Source of the DNA: Iris pallida
Lineage: Eukaryota > Streptophyta > Magnoliopsida > Asparagales > Iridaceae
NCBI GenBank assembly: GCA_029216955.1
Contig: JANAVB010015600.1
Coordinates: 36,382,497-36,446,496 of the forward strand
Length of the DNA stretch: 64,000 bases
Reading direction: 5' to 3'
This document shows positions 24,196 through 41,414 of the stretch, one piece after another. Within the stretch, counting starts at the first letter, position 1, and every line of letters starts with the position of its first letter. Both the position numbers and the translations under genes were made by a program. Below the pieces are notes generated by a model, which saw only the letters and a program-made list of their open reading frames with translations, had not been told where the DNA came from and made no database searches.

Positions 24196-25482
24196 GTGGA
24201 CCAGCAGCAACCAGAAGATCAGGCCCAGCACTCAGGAGCAGCCTTCCGAGTCGTACCTACTGGAGGAGAGCCGCCAGTTCAGCCAGTCCAGCCTGCAGAT
24301 CCTGATGATGGCACTTTGGTGGGTCTCATCAGATCATTTTTAGCTTCCCAAGATCGAAGAGGCGATGCCTTGCACCAGGCAGTGGAAGATGCTCTGAATA
24401 GAAGTGGACCCCGAGGGAACAGTACGGTCAACAGTTTTAAGCGCCTGAACCCTCCATTCTTCGATGGCAGCGAGGATACCATTGCTGCCGATGCTTGGCT
24501 ACAAGATATAGAGGTGATTCTCGAAGCCACGAAGACTCCAGAAGACGAGAAGGTGGCTGTGGTGCGCCTACAGTTATTGGATCTAGCCCGCAGTTGGTGG
24601 GCCGCACAAGTAGTGGGATTGACAACACCTGTCCCCTGGGCAGTGTTCATCAAAAGGTTCCAGACCAAGTCTTATGATGCAGTGGCTCGATATGACTTGC
24701 AGACCAGGTTCAGTAACCTTAAGCAGATGGGGAGGACGGTCGACGGTTATGCGGCCGAGTTTTCCAGACTCAGTCGGTTTGCTCCCACCTTGGTGGCAAC
24801 CGAGTTTGACAGAGCGCAGAGGTTCCAACAGGGACTTCACCTGGAGATTATATTGGCAGTAGAATAGTTCGAGCATCAGACCTATGATACGGTGTTACGA
24901 GCAGCAAAGAGGCACGAGTATACCTCCTAGAGAATAGTGGACAGGACCGGAGGTCGGAAGCGGTCCCACCGTCAAATGAATCAGTCTTCAGTACCAGTCC
25001 CGGCAGCTAGGGCTTTGACTATTGGAACTCCGAGGCAAGCAACCTCAGTTACGTCGGTCCAGTACTCGACCCCGACGTACTCTCAGCAGAAACAGAAGCA
25101 AGCACAGTCTTCCGCTGCAGGCTGTTCTTATTGTGGAAAGCATGGACACGTGGTAGCAGAGTGTCGCAAGGCGTTGGGATTGTGTTTATTGTGTGGAGCA
25201 TCGGATCATAGGGTGGGGTCCTGCCCTTTCAGAGTTGATTCAGCATCGACAGTATCTAGTCCCTCGGTTAGGGGACCAGCACCAGCACCAGCACCAGTAC
25301 CAGCTCCAGTCCAGCAGCAACAGCAGTTCCCGTTCCCGAGGCCATTGCCGACTCAGGCCCAGACTTTCCAGCAACAGAACCCACGGCAGTTTGCCCTAGC
25401 CCAGGCTCAGGTTCAGAATCGACCGAGAGGTATATGTGTCCTCTTATCTTGCTTTTCTACCGTCATTATGCGGGGTGCATGA
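24196..25482 (+). pseudogene. Ty3-type gag with two zinc knuckles, interrupted by stops
   Basis: One frame runs from 24196 to 25482. Residues 70-215 form a retrotransposon gag (capsid) domain with FIKRFQTKSY, DLQTRFSNLKQ and YAAEFSRLSRFAP. The C-terminal part has two knuckles: CSYCGKHGHVVAEC (about 25124-25165) and CLLCGASDHRVGSC (about 25182-25223), followed by a Q/P-rich stretch. In-frame TAG codons at 24865-24867 and 24928-24930 cut it. The true start is probably upstream: an ATG at 24134 is in another frame, so a frameshift is likely. Beyond residue 410 the frame leaves gag and enters the pol remnant out of frame. As it stands it would give only a truncated capsid protein; complete gag would have to come from other copies. 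Confidence 0.85.
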
Positions 25483-25735
25483 CGTATTTCATGTATCCTA
25501 ATTACAACGGTACATTCCGGACCCGAGCCATATCCCAGGTCATTCGAAACGGTTATTGGTACCAACCTTTTCGTATGAGGAAAGGCCCGTGTCCCTGTTT
25601 GACCAAGGAGAGATACCTCAAGCGCAAGACTATCAGTTTAGTTCATGTTGCTTGAGTTCATCGCTCCTTGGGAGAGTCAAACGTAGGAGTATGAGGATGA
25701 TATCCGATCACGTTATCCCGACTTATTTGACTCGT
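25440..25735 (+). pseudogene. C-terminal remnant of Ty3-type pol (end of integrase)
   Basis: Read with frame changes, this stretch gives VHDVFHVS (about 25476-25499), YIPDPSH (about 25511-25531), YEERPVS, KRKTISLVHV, and finally YEDDIRSRYPDLF ahead of a stop. These are the landmark motifs, in order, at the end of integrase in chromovirus-like Ty3 elements. The rest of pol is missing, so a deletion of roughly 4 kb joined the end of gag to this remnant near 25440. At least one in-frame stop and two frameshifts rule out function. Confidence 0.75.
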
Positions 25736-25880
25736 GAGGTATAATGTCTTTCTTATGCCTCATGCCTTCGATTCCTTGCTTGAATGAGTGATTGTCTGCC
25801 TAGTTATAGCTTGCATGTGATTAATATAGCTTGTCATTGCTCCTCTAGCCTCTTGATTAAATTCCGAAGACGGAATTCTT

Positions 25881-25896
25881 TTAAGGTGGGTAGAGT
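25881..25896 (+). other. Polypurine tract of the gag-only element
   Basis: ttaaggtgggtagagt lies directly before the 3' LTR. A closely similar aaggtgtgtagatt precedes the LTR at 55852, and its reverse complement flanks 61873 and 63382. Confidence 0.65.
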
Positions 25897-28800
25897 TGTA
25901 ATGCCTGTGGTTCGTATTACGTATTTCTGGAATACGTGTACGTATTTATTCTTGTATTGCATGATTTCCTTGCTTAATTTCCTCCCTGGGCTTGGTTTAT
26001 TCTTGGTTTGGGTTGGCTTGGTTCGGTGTGGGATTGCTCTTGGTTCATCATGAACCAAGGGGTGAACCCCCTACCTACCACCACCATTTGTATTTATTAG
26101 CCCTCTTCATTCTTTCTCTTCATTTATCATCTTCTTCTTCCCCATTAACTCCCTTACCTACCAGCGAGAGGGAGAGAGAGAGGTCTAGGCAAGTGCAACT
26201 TGCTTCATGAAGGAACTCTAATTTTATTGCTTCATTCTCTTCCTTACAGCATTTTAACTTACTTTAGTACTTGGCATTTTTACTTTCCATGGCTAGATTC
26301 TTGTAGATCTAAGTTTATTTCATTTTCGGATTTTTTGGGTTTTGATCTACTTAATAACTTCTATATTTTGATGGTTCCATGTTGTAGAGCATTTCATTCT
26401 ACCCCATTTTGACCTATGGAAGTTCGGATTTGGACTCCGGATGAAGGTTTCATGGAGCTTGGAGCATGGATTCTTGGCGTTCTTCTTCTCGGAAGCTTGG
26501 AGAAGAAGAATAGTGCTAGACTTGACCGCATGAATACTTCATGCGGCAAGTGATTCCGAGCCGCATGAGCCTTCATACGACAGTCCTGGCCGCATGGGCT
26601 TGACTTGACCGCATGAACATTTCATGCGGCAAGTGCTCTCCCAGTCGCATGACTATCTGGATCCTCGAGCCGCATAGACCCTGATCCTCGAGCCGCATAA
26701 GAACCCCCAGAGCCAGCCGCATGGACTTCTTAGTCTGGGCCGCATGACCCTGATTAATTCCAGCCGCATATGCATCCTTTATTTTCCTGAGCCGCATGGG
26801 CTTCTACTAAGCCGCATGCGCCTGGCCCTACCCAGCCGCATGGACTTCTCTCCTAATTGAGCCGCATATGCGCCCATCAATTCCTGGCCGCATGGACTTC
26901 TCTCCTAATTGAGCCGCATATGCGCCCATCATTCCTAGCCGCATGAACTTGCTTCCTCCCAGCCGCATGAAGCCCCTCCATTCCCACTGGCCGCATGGGG
27001 ATTGGCTTCCTGACCGCATGAGCCCTTGCACTTCCAGTCGCATGCGCCCCTCTTGTCTTGGCCGCATGGGTTCCAGTGACCCTGGCCGCATGCGCTCACC
27101 TAATTGAGCCGCATGTGTCTTACCCTTTCCTGGCCGCATATGCTTTAGCCGCATGGCTCTTCTATAGCCCTGTGTATTGATATTTATTAGATATTTTATG
27201 CTCATTTTATATCCTTACGCCTTTTTGCCCTGAACTTGATTGACATGATTGAATGATAAACTGACATGACATGATAGTGGCCCGCCGTGGCGCACTCCTG
27301 ACAAAGTACACTTGGCAGAATAACCTGACATGAATTATCTTGACAAGCTGTTGCGACGGCTACCTGACATGACCTGACATGTATAAGTAACCTGGACACC
27401 GTGGGCGATTGTGCTTGTACAAAAAAATTCAGTCCTGTCTTGCATCATGTCTAGGAGGGGACTCCTGAGTACCACGGTCAGGAGTACCTACTGAAATGGA
27501 CTAAGGTTAATGACTAGTATAATTCACTAGACATGAAGAGATGTTCCCCAGTTACAGACGATCCCGTTATCCCGGCCGCAAATGTTTGGACTTGTAGCCT
27601 GCCGACGAGTATGGCACATTTCCAGCCCACTGTTATGTGGGGCACCCACCATTGTCACTTAAAAGATTGAATTCTATTGTCACTCTAATGTATTGTACTC
27701 TCTAGATTGTCCCTATAATGATTGCCTGGATAACCTGGATAGCTGCAGGGCCTGTGACTACTTGGAGCATCTCATTGTATCTTGCTAGTAACTAGGATTG
27801 TGATAACCCTAGTTAGTTAATGTAGAAAGCATTAGGCAATGATTGGCCGTGATTGCTTGGATGGAGTCTAGTCCAGTATAGTATTGTCTAGAATTGATTG
27901 ATTGTAAGATTGTACCAGAATGATTGAAGGATTGTCACTCCAGATTGTCACTATAATGGTTGTCACTCCAGATTGTCACTATAATGATTGTCACTCCAGA
28001 TTGTCACTATAATGATTGTCACTCCAGATTATCACTATAATGATTGTCACTCCAGATTGTTACTTGACATGATTTCTTATATTTATCTTGCCGATAAATG
28101 GTGAGAGAAACCAAGTTCCGTTCAGACGAAGGGTTACAACCCCGGTCCTTGTTTGGTTTACGGGTTGTAACCTGGCTATCTGAATAGTCCCATGGTTATC
28201 TCATCGTATATCATCATGTCATGCTTTCTTTCCATATGTCCTGTCTTTTAGTGATTCTATACAAGATTGTCTTTTATAATTATCCATCATGCTTTTTCTT
28301 AAACTACTGCCTTTTATTATGTAATTATACTCTTGTGCTAATTGCTGGTTTTAGCTCTTAAGTGAAGCCTCCTTTGTGGCACTTGCTCTTTCTGGGGTCT
28401 GACCCAGCTGGTTTTGTATGGCCAGATACCGGAGCAGCACCAAAGGATCTCCCTGCTTTTCAGCCCGATGGTGGTCACCAGGCGTAACCAGGGCATCGAG
28501 TGGGTTTCTTTTGTTCTCCCACTATAATATTGTAAATTATTCTTTTGAGGCGTTTAGCCGACGAGCAAGTGTTAGCTCGATTGTACTTACTTACTGTCTG
28601 CCTACGGGCTGTAACATGATTGACAAGCCCCGGGGGTTGATCATGTATGACTGAACTCTTGCTAGTCCTCATATTTTGTAACGACTAGCTTCATGATCAT
28701 CTGGATATGTAATGTTTGGGACGCCTTACAATTGTATATTTGGAGATCTGATATCTTGTGATTATTATTAGTTGGTTGCGATTGAGACAATAGGCTATTT

Positions 28801-28946
28801 TATGACCTTAAGAGACTGATGGATTGTAGTGAAACCCTCACATATCTAGACAGCCGTGACCGTATAGCGGGGTAGATCCCATTCCGTTATACTTAGCTGG
28901 CTATGTCTGCCCCCGCTCTCCAGTATTCTGGTTCTGGGGCATGACA
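25897..28946 (+). repeat. 3' LTR of the gag-only element
   Basis: 3050 bp. Carries GCCGCATG array copies at 26520-27165 in a less decayed state than the 5' LTR, and the attgtcact array at 27920-28065. Confidence 0.9.
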
Positions 28947-29242
28947 GCTGTGATGGGAGAGGGGGTGTATGTAATAAAGAGAGAGAGATAGATATGTATA
29001 TTAAAGAAAGAGAGAGAAAGAGATATTTAAATAAGTAGAGAGAGAAAGAGAGATATTTTAGAGTAGGGAAAAGAAAAAATTGTGTGGGGTGTTTGGTTAG
29101 TCATGAGAGGACAACATGAAGCTTGGATTGGGTTCAATTGAGTCGGGTCGGGTCAAAATCACTTAGTGCAATAAATGATTTAATTTAATTATTTATGATC
29201 ACAGGTAAATAAATAACATGTAGGGACTCAAATGAATGGGAC

Positions 29243-29328
29243 ACAAGTGTCATATGGGTAGTAGGCTTAATGTGGGCCGTGCCCACAAGTGTCATGTGGG
29301 TAGTAGGCTTAATGTGGGCCGTGCCCAT
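29243..29328. repeat. 42-bp tandem duplication
   Basis: acaagtgtcatatgggtagt aggcttaatgtgggccgtg and so on occurs twice in a row (29243, 29285) with one substitution, inside the far end of the solo LTR. Confidence 0.85.
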
Positions 29329-30594
29329 ATTTTGGATCGACATGTTTGGGCCGAAAGGGTGTCCCCAATTCAAGTCAGAAATAAATGTGACTCCGTGGGA
29401 TGAATTAAAATTGGGTCTTGTGTCAGAAAAGTTGTGCGAAGCAAATGAAGCACAAGAGGTGTGTCTGAGTGGGACACGAAGGTCATGGGTGTAGGGTGTC
29501 TCGACTAGATCATGTACGAGAAGTTGGTTTTGAGAAAACGACTAGTCTTGTGCTCCTAAATTAAATGTCATGACAACGTGCATATGATGATCAAAGATAA
29601 AAGTAAAAATTTTATTAATAATTATTCAAGGATCAAAGGGCCTAAATTAATCCGAAGTTGTGCGATGCAAACAGAGTACAAGAAAACAAGTTTGGGTGAG
29701 ACATGATATATTAAAATGAAGATAACCTTGTCAACTACAAACGCGTGAAGGAAGTTCTCCGAGATTGACATCTCTGACGCTCCAGAAATCAAAGTCACGG
29801 AAAAGAGCATTAATGATAATTAAATAAAAATGAATTATCGAAAATAATTCATTTAGAAAATTTAAAAAATTCCTAAAATTCAGGGGGCTCACAGGTGAAT
29901 AGAGTACAACGGAATATATTCAATAAAAATTAAGGCTAATTACCAACTATCAAGCAGTATATCAAGTATATGGAAAGTAAGCTGAGTTTAGAAGTTACAA
30001 ATGAACACCGCGATATATACTAGTTTCTCTTGCGAAAGATTAATCCAGTCACGAGAACTCTTGTTCGAAGTTAAATCCACTATTTGTGAAATAGCGTACA
30101 ACATAAGCTTTGATCTGAAAAGCTTGCCGACTTCTTACAACACGTGCTTTAATCTGAAGGACACATTGATTTTAACAACCACGAGCTTTGATACGAAGGA
30201 TACGTCGACTTAAACAACCACAAAGTTTTGATACGAACAACTTGTCGACTTCAAACAACAAGTGTAAAGAGAAACACTTGAAAATCCAAGCTTTACAACT
30301 CAAACGGACTTCTAACCGAGATCGCAACTTTGACAATTTCTTAATTATTATTAGTTCCTGGAAGCAGAACGTCAAAACCAACATGTACCATGAAAATATA
30401 GAGATCCGGCTAGAGGATCTTCTATACTGGATCCACATCGAAGATGAAGCCAGAGGTCACTCGAAGATGGACACTCTGTCCAAATAGTTTTCTAAGACAA
30501 ACATGGTATAGTCTGCATATTCTAAGAGGAAAAGCAAAAGTTTCCCTACAATAACAAAAAGAAGCACTTCAATCGTCTGAAGGTGAAGTCAACA

Positions 30595-30773
30595 TCTTTC
30601 AAACCAAAGTCCAAAATTTCTTTTATTTATTTATTTTGATAAAAGGGCGAAACATTCCATCTTGTTTCATCACCGAGTAGATAATGAGAACAAGGTACAT
30701 AATTTTGAATATTTTTTCTTTACAAATGCTCGACAAATCAGAGCATACATGATAGGAAGATCATCATCATCAT

Positions 30774-30858
<85 letters not shown>

Positions 30859-31205
30859 GTGCACTCTGGCATGATAGATCTGGTCGGAACAGAGTCGAGT
30901 ATTGGGAGTGTGCGTCTCCGGGAAAGGAATTAGGGACATCATCACGATGATCCGTGATAGCAGGGGTCGAGGGCAGGACTGGTTCCGGACCGCCAGAGTA
31001 CGACTGGCTGCTTCAGTTTGGCATGTATGACGGGAGCGAAACCGTCGAATTTTCGAGGGGCTGGTCACCCCTCCGGTAGGCATTCTCCATAACATCGAAT
31101 TTGATGTAAATGCTATGGAGAATTGATGAGTGATGAGTGGAAGTCCCACTCTGATTGTATGTTGTAAGATTATGGCTTTTTCTTTGAAATAAAATTTACC
31201 CTTTT

Positions 31206-31258
<53 letters not shown>

Positions 31259-31792
31259 CTTCGCTTATGAAAGGAAACAACATTTCTGTACTGGTAGTGA
31301 TCATAACAAAATTTGACCCAAAGAGAGAACCAAGTGACCAAGGAAACTGCGCAAGTATACACTTCATAATGACTAGAAAAGTAAACTCTTACTTAACTGC
31401 GCATGTATACACTTCATAATGACCGAAAGGTTTGTGCCTGGAAGCAAAACAACCTCCCTCATTCACAACGAAAAAACGCGTGAATAAACAAAATCAATGA
31501 AGAGAAAATAAATTGTAGTATTTGCCATGCTACAGAAGATCCCTCCTTCGACGCTTTTTCTCTGGATTCTGTTGCACCAATACAAACATGGTTAGTCTGC
31601 CTTCTCTGATAGGTCCCCATTTCTTCCAATGGAAAAGCTTACTGGAAACTTTCGGTAAATAATCCGAGTTTCTACGCAAAAATTACCATTCATCGTAGCG
31701 AGTTCCCTGAACAAGATAGAAGTAATGAGAAGAGCTCTAAAAGAATACGAGATTCAACATGAGGAACATAAACAAGTACCTTAAGATACCTA
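30595..31792. other. Intergenic, two (TA)n tracts and a short hairpin, no gene recognised
   Basis: TA runs lie at 30777-30855 and 31210-31255. At 31082-31124 attctccata and tatggagaat flank a centre with acatc/gatgt, giving a small hairpin. The minus-strand ORF 30670-31362 is largely repeat translation. The part nearest 31792 should contain the 3' UTR of the transporter gene, but I see no unambiguous poly(A) signal. Confidence 0.5.
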
Positions 31793-38269
<6,477 letters not shown>

Positions 38270-39042
38270 CTCAATAATAATATTGTTCGTAATATCAATG
38301 TATACAAGCAAGCCACAATTTTTATGGGAAAGCACAAGATTTCGAATTTCTTCAAGTACCAGCAAAGGAAACCCAGGAGAGAACAGATCAAAAAGCCTAA
38401 TTAAAATGGCAAGATTTCAAATTTCTACAGGCACCAATTGAGAAAACAACCGGAACCCTAAATTCCGACACCAAGATCCAAACTTTATCCAAAAATCGAT
38501 CAATACGGACACGAATGGAGGAAACCCAGATGAGAAAATGGACCAAAGCCCTCAAATCAAAGGCCAAGATATCAACTTTCTCGAAGAAGAAGAAAAAAAC
38601 ATCAAACGGAGAAAACCAAAACGAGAAAATGGACCAAAAATTCAAAATTTTCAACAGCAAGATTTCAACTTTCGTCGAGAGAAGGTCAATACGAGCAGAG
38701 AAACTCAATAGAAGGAACACGAAAATTGACCAAAAATAGCAAAGTGGAACCCGAAATCTATCCGTACAGCTCGAATGCCGGGGGAGATGCTATGATCCGT
38801 CCGTACGGTTCCTGTCGCGAGAATGGCGCGGAGCACGAATTTTAAAGAAGAGGGGATTGGCAATGGGGACGAAGGAGAAGTGGTGAGAAAGAAAGGAACA
38901 GGAGAGCGAAGAACGAGCTTTCGCCGGCCAAATAGAAGGAAAAGAAAAAGATTGCTTCTTTGAATATTGTGGATTCTGGGCATATGAAAAAAATGTTGTC
39001 AGCTTGCTCCGCTGAAGCTTCCTGGTGGCTTCCTCGTGACCT
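38270..39042 (-). promoter_or_regulatory. 5' UTR and upstream region of the CorA-like gene
   Basis: Upstream of the chosen ATG is about 700 bp of A-rich, then (38750-38990) GC-richer sequence with no long frame joined to the protein. In-frame codons back to 38365 make the start uncertain. An intron in the 5' UTR is possible but no site pair stands out. Confidence 0.4.
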
Positions 39043-39050
39043 ATTTTATA
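39043..39050 (-). promoter_or_regulatory. Candidate TATA box of the CorA-like gene
   Basis: The minus strand reads cttcaTATAAAATAGG. Transcription would begin near 39015, leaving a long leader. It is the best TATA-like word upstream, but no experimental support is available. Confidence 0.3.
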
Positions 39051-39292
39051 TGAAGTTCGTTGGGTTTCTAACCTATAATATCTATACTTATTATATAATC
39101 CAAATACCAGGCCTATGTGGATTATATAGTTTACCTATATTATTAGATATAACATTATATTTATTTAAGGATAAAATATCATTTAAAAATATTTTTTTAA
39201 AAAAATTTAAACTACCGTAACCACCTATTCCTATCTTGTAGGATACACAATCTTTTTTTATTTCTCTCAATATTTTAGGTAACAACACCTAA

Positions 39293-39661
39293 GGACATCC
39301 ATAGTGGAGACACTCCAAACACGTACAATTATTATTTTTGGAGTGTCTCATTGATATTGGCACACAATGGTACACTCCAAACAAATACTCCAAATTAACC
39401 TTCTCCCTCTTTTTTTTTTTTTTTCCATATTTGGTAAAATTTTCCTCCCACTTTTTTTTCTTCTTTGTTTGGTAAAATAGTTAATATTTGTGGGCCCATG
39501 AATTAATGTAGAGGAGCTACGGGACGCTTCAAATCTGGAGTGTCTCTTAGCTTTATAGCAATTTTTAAGTATGAACAAATGTCCATTGCATCTTTTAAGT
39601 GCTATAAAATTTGACTAAGATTAAAATATGGCACTTGAAATCTTTCCCACTGTGGATGCTT
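39293..39661. mobile_element. 369-bp MITE, PIF/Harbinger-like, TSD TAA
   Basis: The left end GGACATCCATAGTGGAGA and the reversed right end AAGCATCCACAGTGGGAA are diverged terminal inverted repeats of the common GGCATCCACAGTGG type. TAA flanks both ends (39290-39292, 39662-39664). The interior is AT-rich with repeated ggagtgtctc words. Confidence 0.65.
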
Positions 39662-39664
39662 TAA

Positions 39665-41006
39665 CATTCTTCCGACTTGAGAAGAAAATTAAAAAAAACT
39701 CTATTACTCCTCCTCTGCAACTCCTTCTCGGACTTGGGCTGACGTCGTAGCCTCCAAGACCTATCGGAACCATCCGCAAGAACGGATCTTGAGCAGTCTC
39801 TCGCTCGACTGTCCAATACTCATGCATCGTTCAAAACCAACCAAGTAGTTAAGGGAAGGTATGCCTTATAATATTTTTCTACCATGTGTGTCCACTTCAC
39901 AAAATCAAAATTTTGTTTTGTCTCTATTGAAGTCCTTAGATTAGAAGCTGCCTCTCTATTTCATGTAAAATTGATTTAGAATCTTTATATACTACTTGGT
40001 TAATTGGTTTTGGATCAAATTCTTTCAGCAAGCATTATGAGCACCGGTGTCTCTTTTTACCATGTTTGCAATAGAAAAAATGAGTGGTGTATATAGATTA
40101 TTGAAATTATAATATTTTTGATCTGATTCTACAAGCAGTCGAGTATATTACAATCTATTTGCTACAACAAAATACTAAAATCTATTTTTCGTGTGCCATG
40201 AGCAGAACCTAGAGATTTTCTCCATTATAATATATAATTTGGATCCAGTTCTGCAAATAGTCTATACATTCCATTTAAACAAAACCAAGACCACCATTTT
40301 TTCATTTTATAACATCAAATGTCGATTATCCAATCTTATGCATGCTGCTGGCTAACGTACAAAATCGGAGTTAAAAATATATATATACAAATATTATAGC
40401 TGGCAAGTCATGGTGGCGGAGCTCACAAGAATAAAAATATACAAATATACATGAAAAACAAAGCGCTTCACTAAGTAAAGCAAAAATAGTTTATTAAAAT
40501 ATCTCTAATATTGATTGTACATATCAACATATAGATTATCATGTATAATGTGCTGTAATATGTCGAAGATTCCTGAACCAAATTTAACACAAAAATTATA
40601 CAAAATATAAATAAGCTTCACTAGGTCCTCGATGCTCAGTTATCTGAAAATTTATATGGAAACTACCTTCATCTCTCTAACTCTAATACAAAATTCAATA
40701 TCTATTTTACAACCTATTTATACTTGCTAAGAGATTTATAAAAAAAAATTGGACGGAAGCCAACAATACACATACGAATTTATAATGGAATATATTTTGA
40801 TATAGTCGACTTACCACCATATATCAAATTGATTCGCATGTGTCCAATTAATATCTATATAAATTACTGAAATAAAAGTCTATATTAACCAAATTTATTT
40901 TTTAATTTGGTTAATATCTAATTTTTTAATATAAAGTCTAATACTTTAATATACATATTTTAACTAGAATGACTGGTTTAATAATCGTAGCATGCGATAT
41001 ATTACC
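39665..41006. other. AT-rich intergenic sequence, nothing recognised
   Basis: Only a minus-strand 68-codon ORF at 39621-39827 and scattered T/A runs are present. No domain, repeat family or TSD was seen. Confidence 0.6.
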
Positions 41007-41011
41007 TCTTC

Positions 41012-41165
41012 TGTTGTGAAAATAAGAAAGAAGGAGAAGGAATTGGTAGCCTGAAAACTGTACGTAGCTTTTCTCATTGATAACATATGTAGAGGGAATG
41101 AGATAGAGAGGTTGTTGTGGGTATGGATAAGGGCATCCATATTTGAATTTATCCAAATCACAATA
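41012..41165 (-). repeat. 3' LTR (154 bp) of the non-coding copia-type element
   Basis: Shares with the right LTR aactgtacgtagcttttctc and gggtatggataagggcatcc. The terminal ACAATA has a G-to-A type change from the palindromic ACAACA end. Confidence 0.85.
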
Positions 41166-41180
41166 CTTCCCCTTGGATGC
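41166..41180 (-). other. Polypurine tract of the copia-type element
   Basis: The minus strand reads catccaaggggaag directly before the LTR start. Confidence 0.6.
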
Positions 41181-41414
41181 CAACTTTAATTATTGCCTCA
41201 TTAAAAACTTTTCTAGGAAAAATCCTTTGGAAAAAATTCATAGAAAAGAAAAGAGTACAATAATATTCTTCAGAAATATGAGTCTTCAGGAATCTAAGTG
41301 GGTGCGACTTACACTGCCTCTCGTTAAAAACCTTTCGAAGGGAAAACCCAGTGGGAAAAAATCTCAACGAAGGAAAAGAGTACAATGCGCAAAGACATGC
41401 TTCAAGATGTCTCC

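Larger units (their letters stand above)
20898..28946 (+). mobile_element. Gag-only Ty3-type LTR retrotransposon (TR-GAG-like), TSD GCTGT
   Basis: Two LTRs of about 3.05 kb (20898-23950, 25897-28946) start TGTAATGCCTGTGG and end GGGGCGTGACA / GGGGCATGACA. GCTGT is duplicated at 20893-20897 and 28947-28951. The 1.95-kb interior holds gag and a short remnant of the end of pol, with no protease, reverse transcriptase, RNase H or integrase core. Gag-only elements with large LTRs are known in plants as TR-GAG. The LTRs differ at few positions, pointing to a fairly recent insertion. Confidence 0.9.
17848..29893 (-). mobile_element. Ty3-type solo LTR (~4.0 kb net), TSD GGTGA, split by the gag-only element
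   Basis: Starts TGTCACGACCCGCACCC and ends CAGGGGGCTCACA. GGTGA is duplicated at 17843-17847 and 29894-29898, and the copia LTR reads through (ggggggtga/atagagt). Subtracting 20898-28951 leaves about 3.99 kb. The segment 20300-20900 is the GC-rich part and 28952-29893 the far end. No gag or pol of its own. Confidence 0.85.
17823..30594 (-). mobile_element. 5' LTR of the SIRE-like copia element, split by a solo LTR
   Basis: Its inner end is GGCAACTCTAGAGG with the primer site on the left. After the solo LTR (17848-29893) it resumes at 29894 with ggtgaatagagtacaac and continues through the ~28-bp units shared with 2795-2905. The outer edge is placed at a candidate …GTGAAGTCAACA (30594) but the TSD could not be confirmed. 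Confidence 0.5.

Noticed and set aside
24279..24876. Minus-strand ORFs of 62-129 codons
   Set aside because: Shadows of the gag frame on the plus strand.
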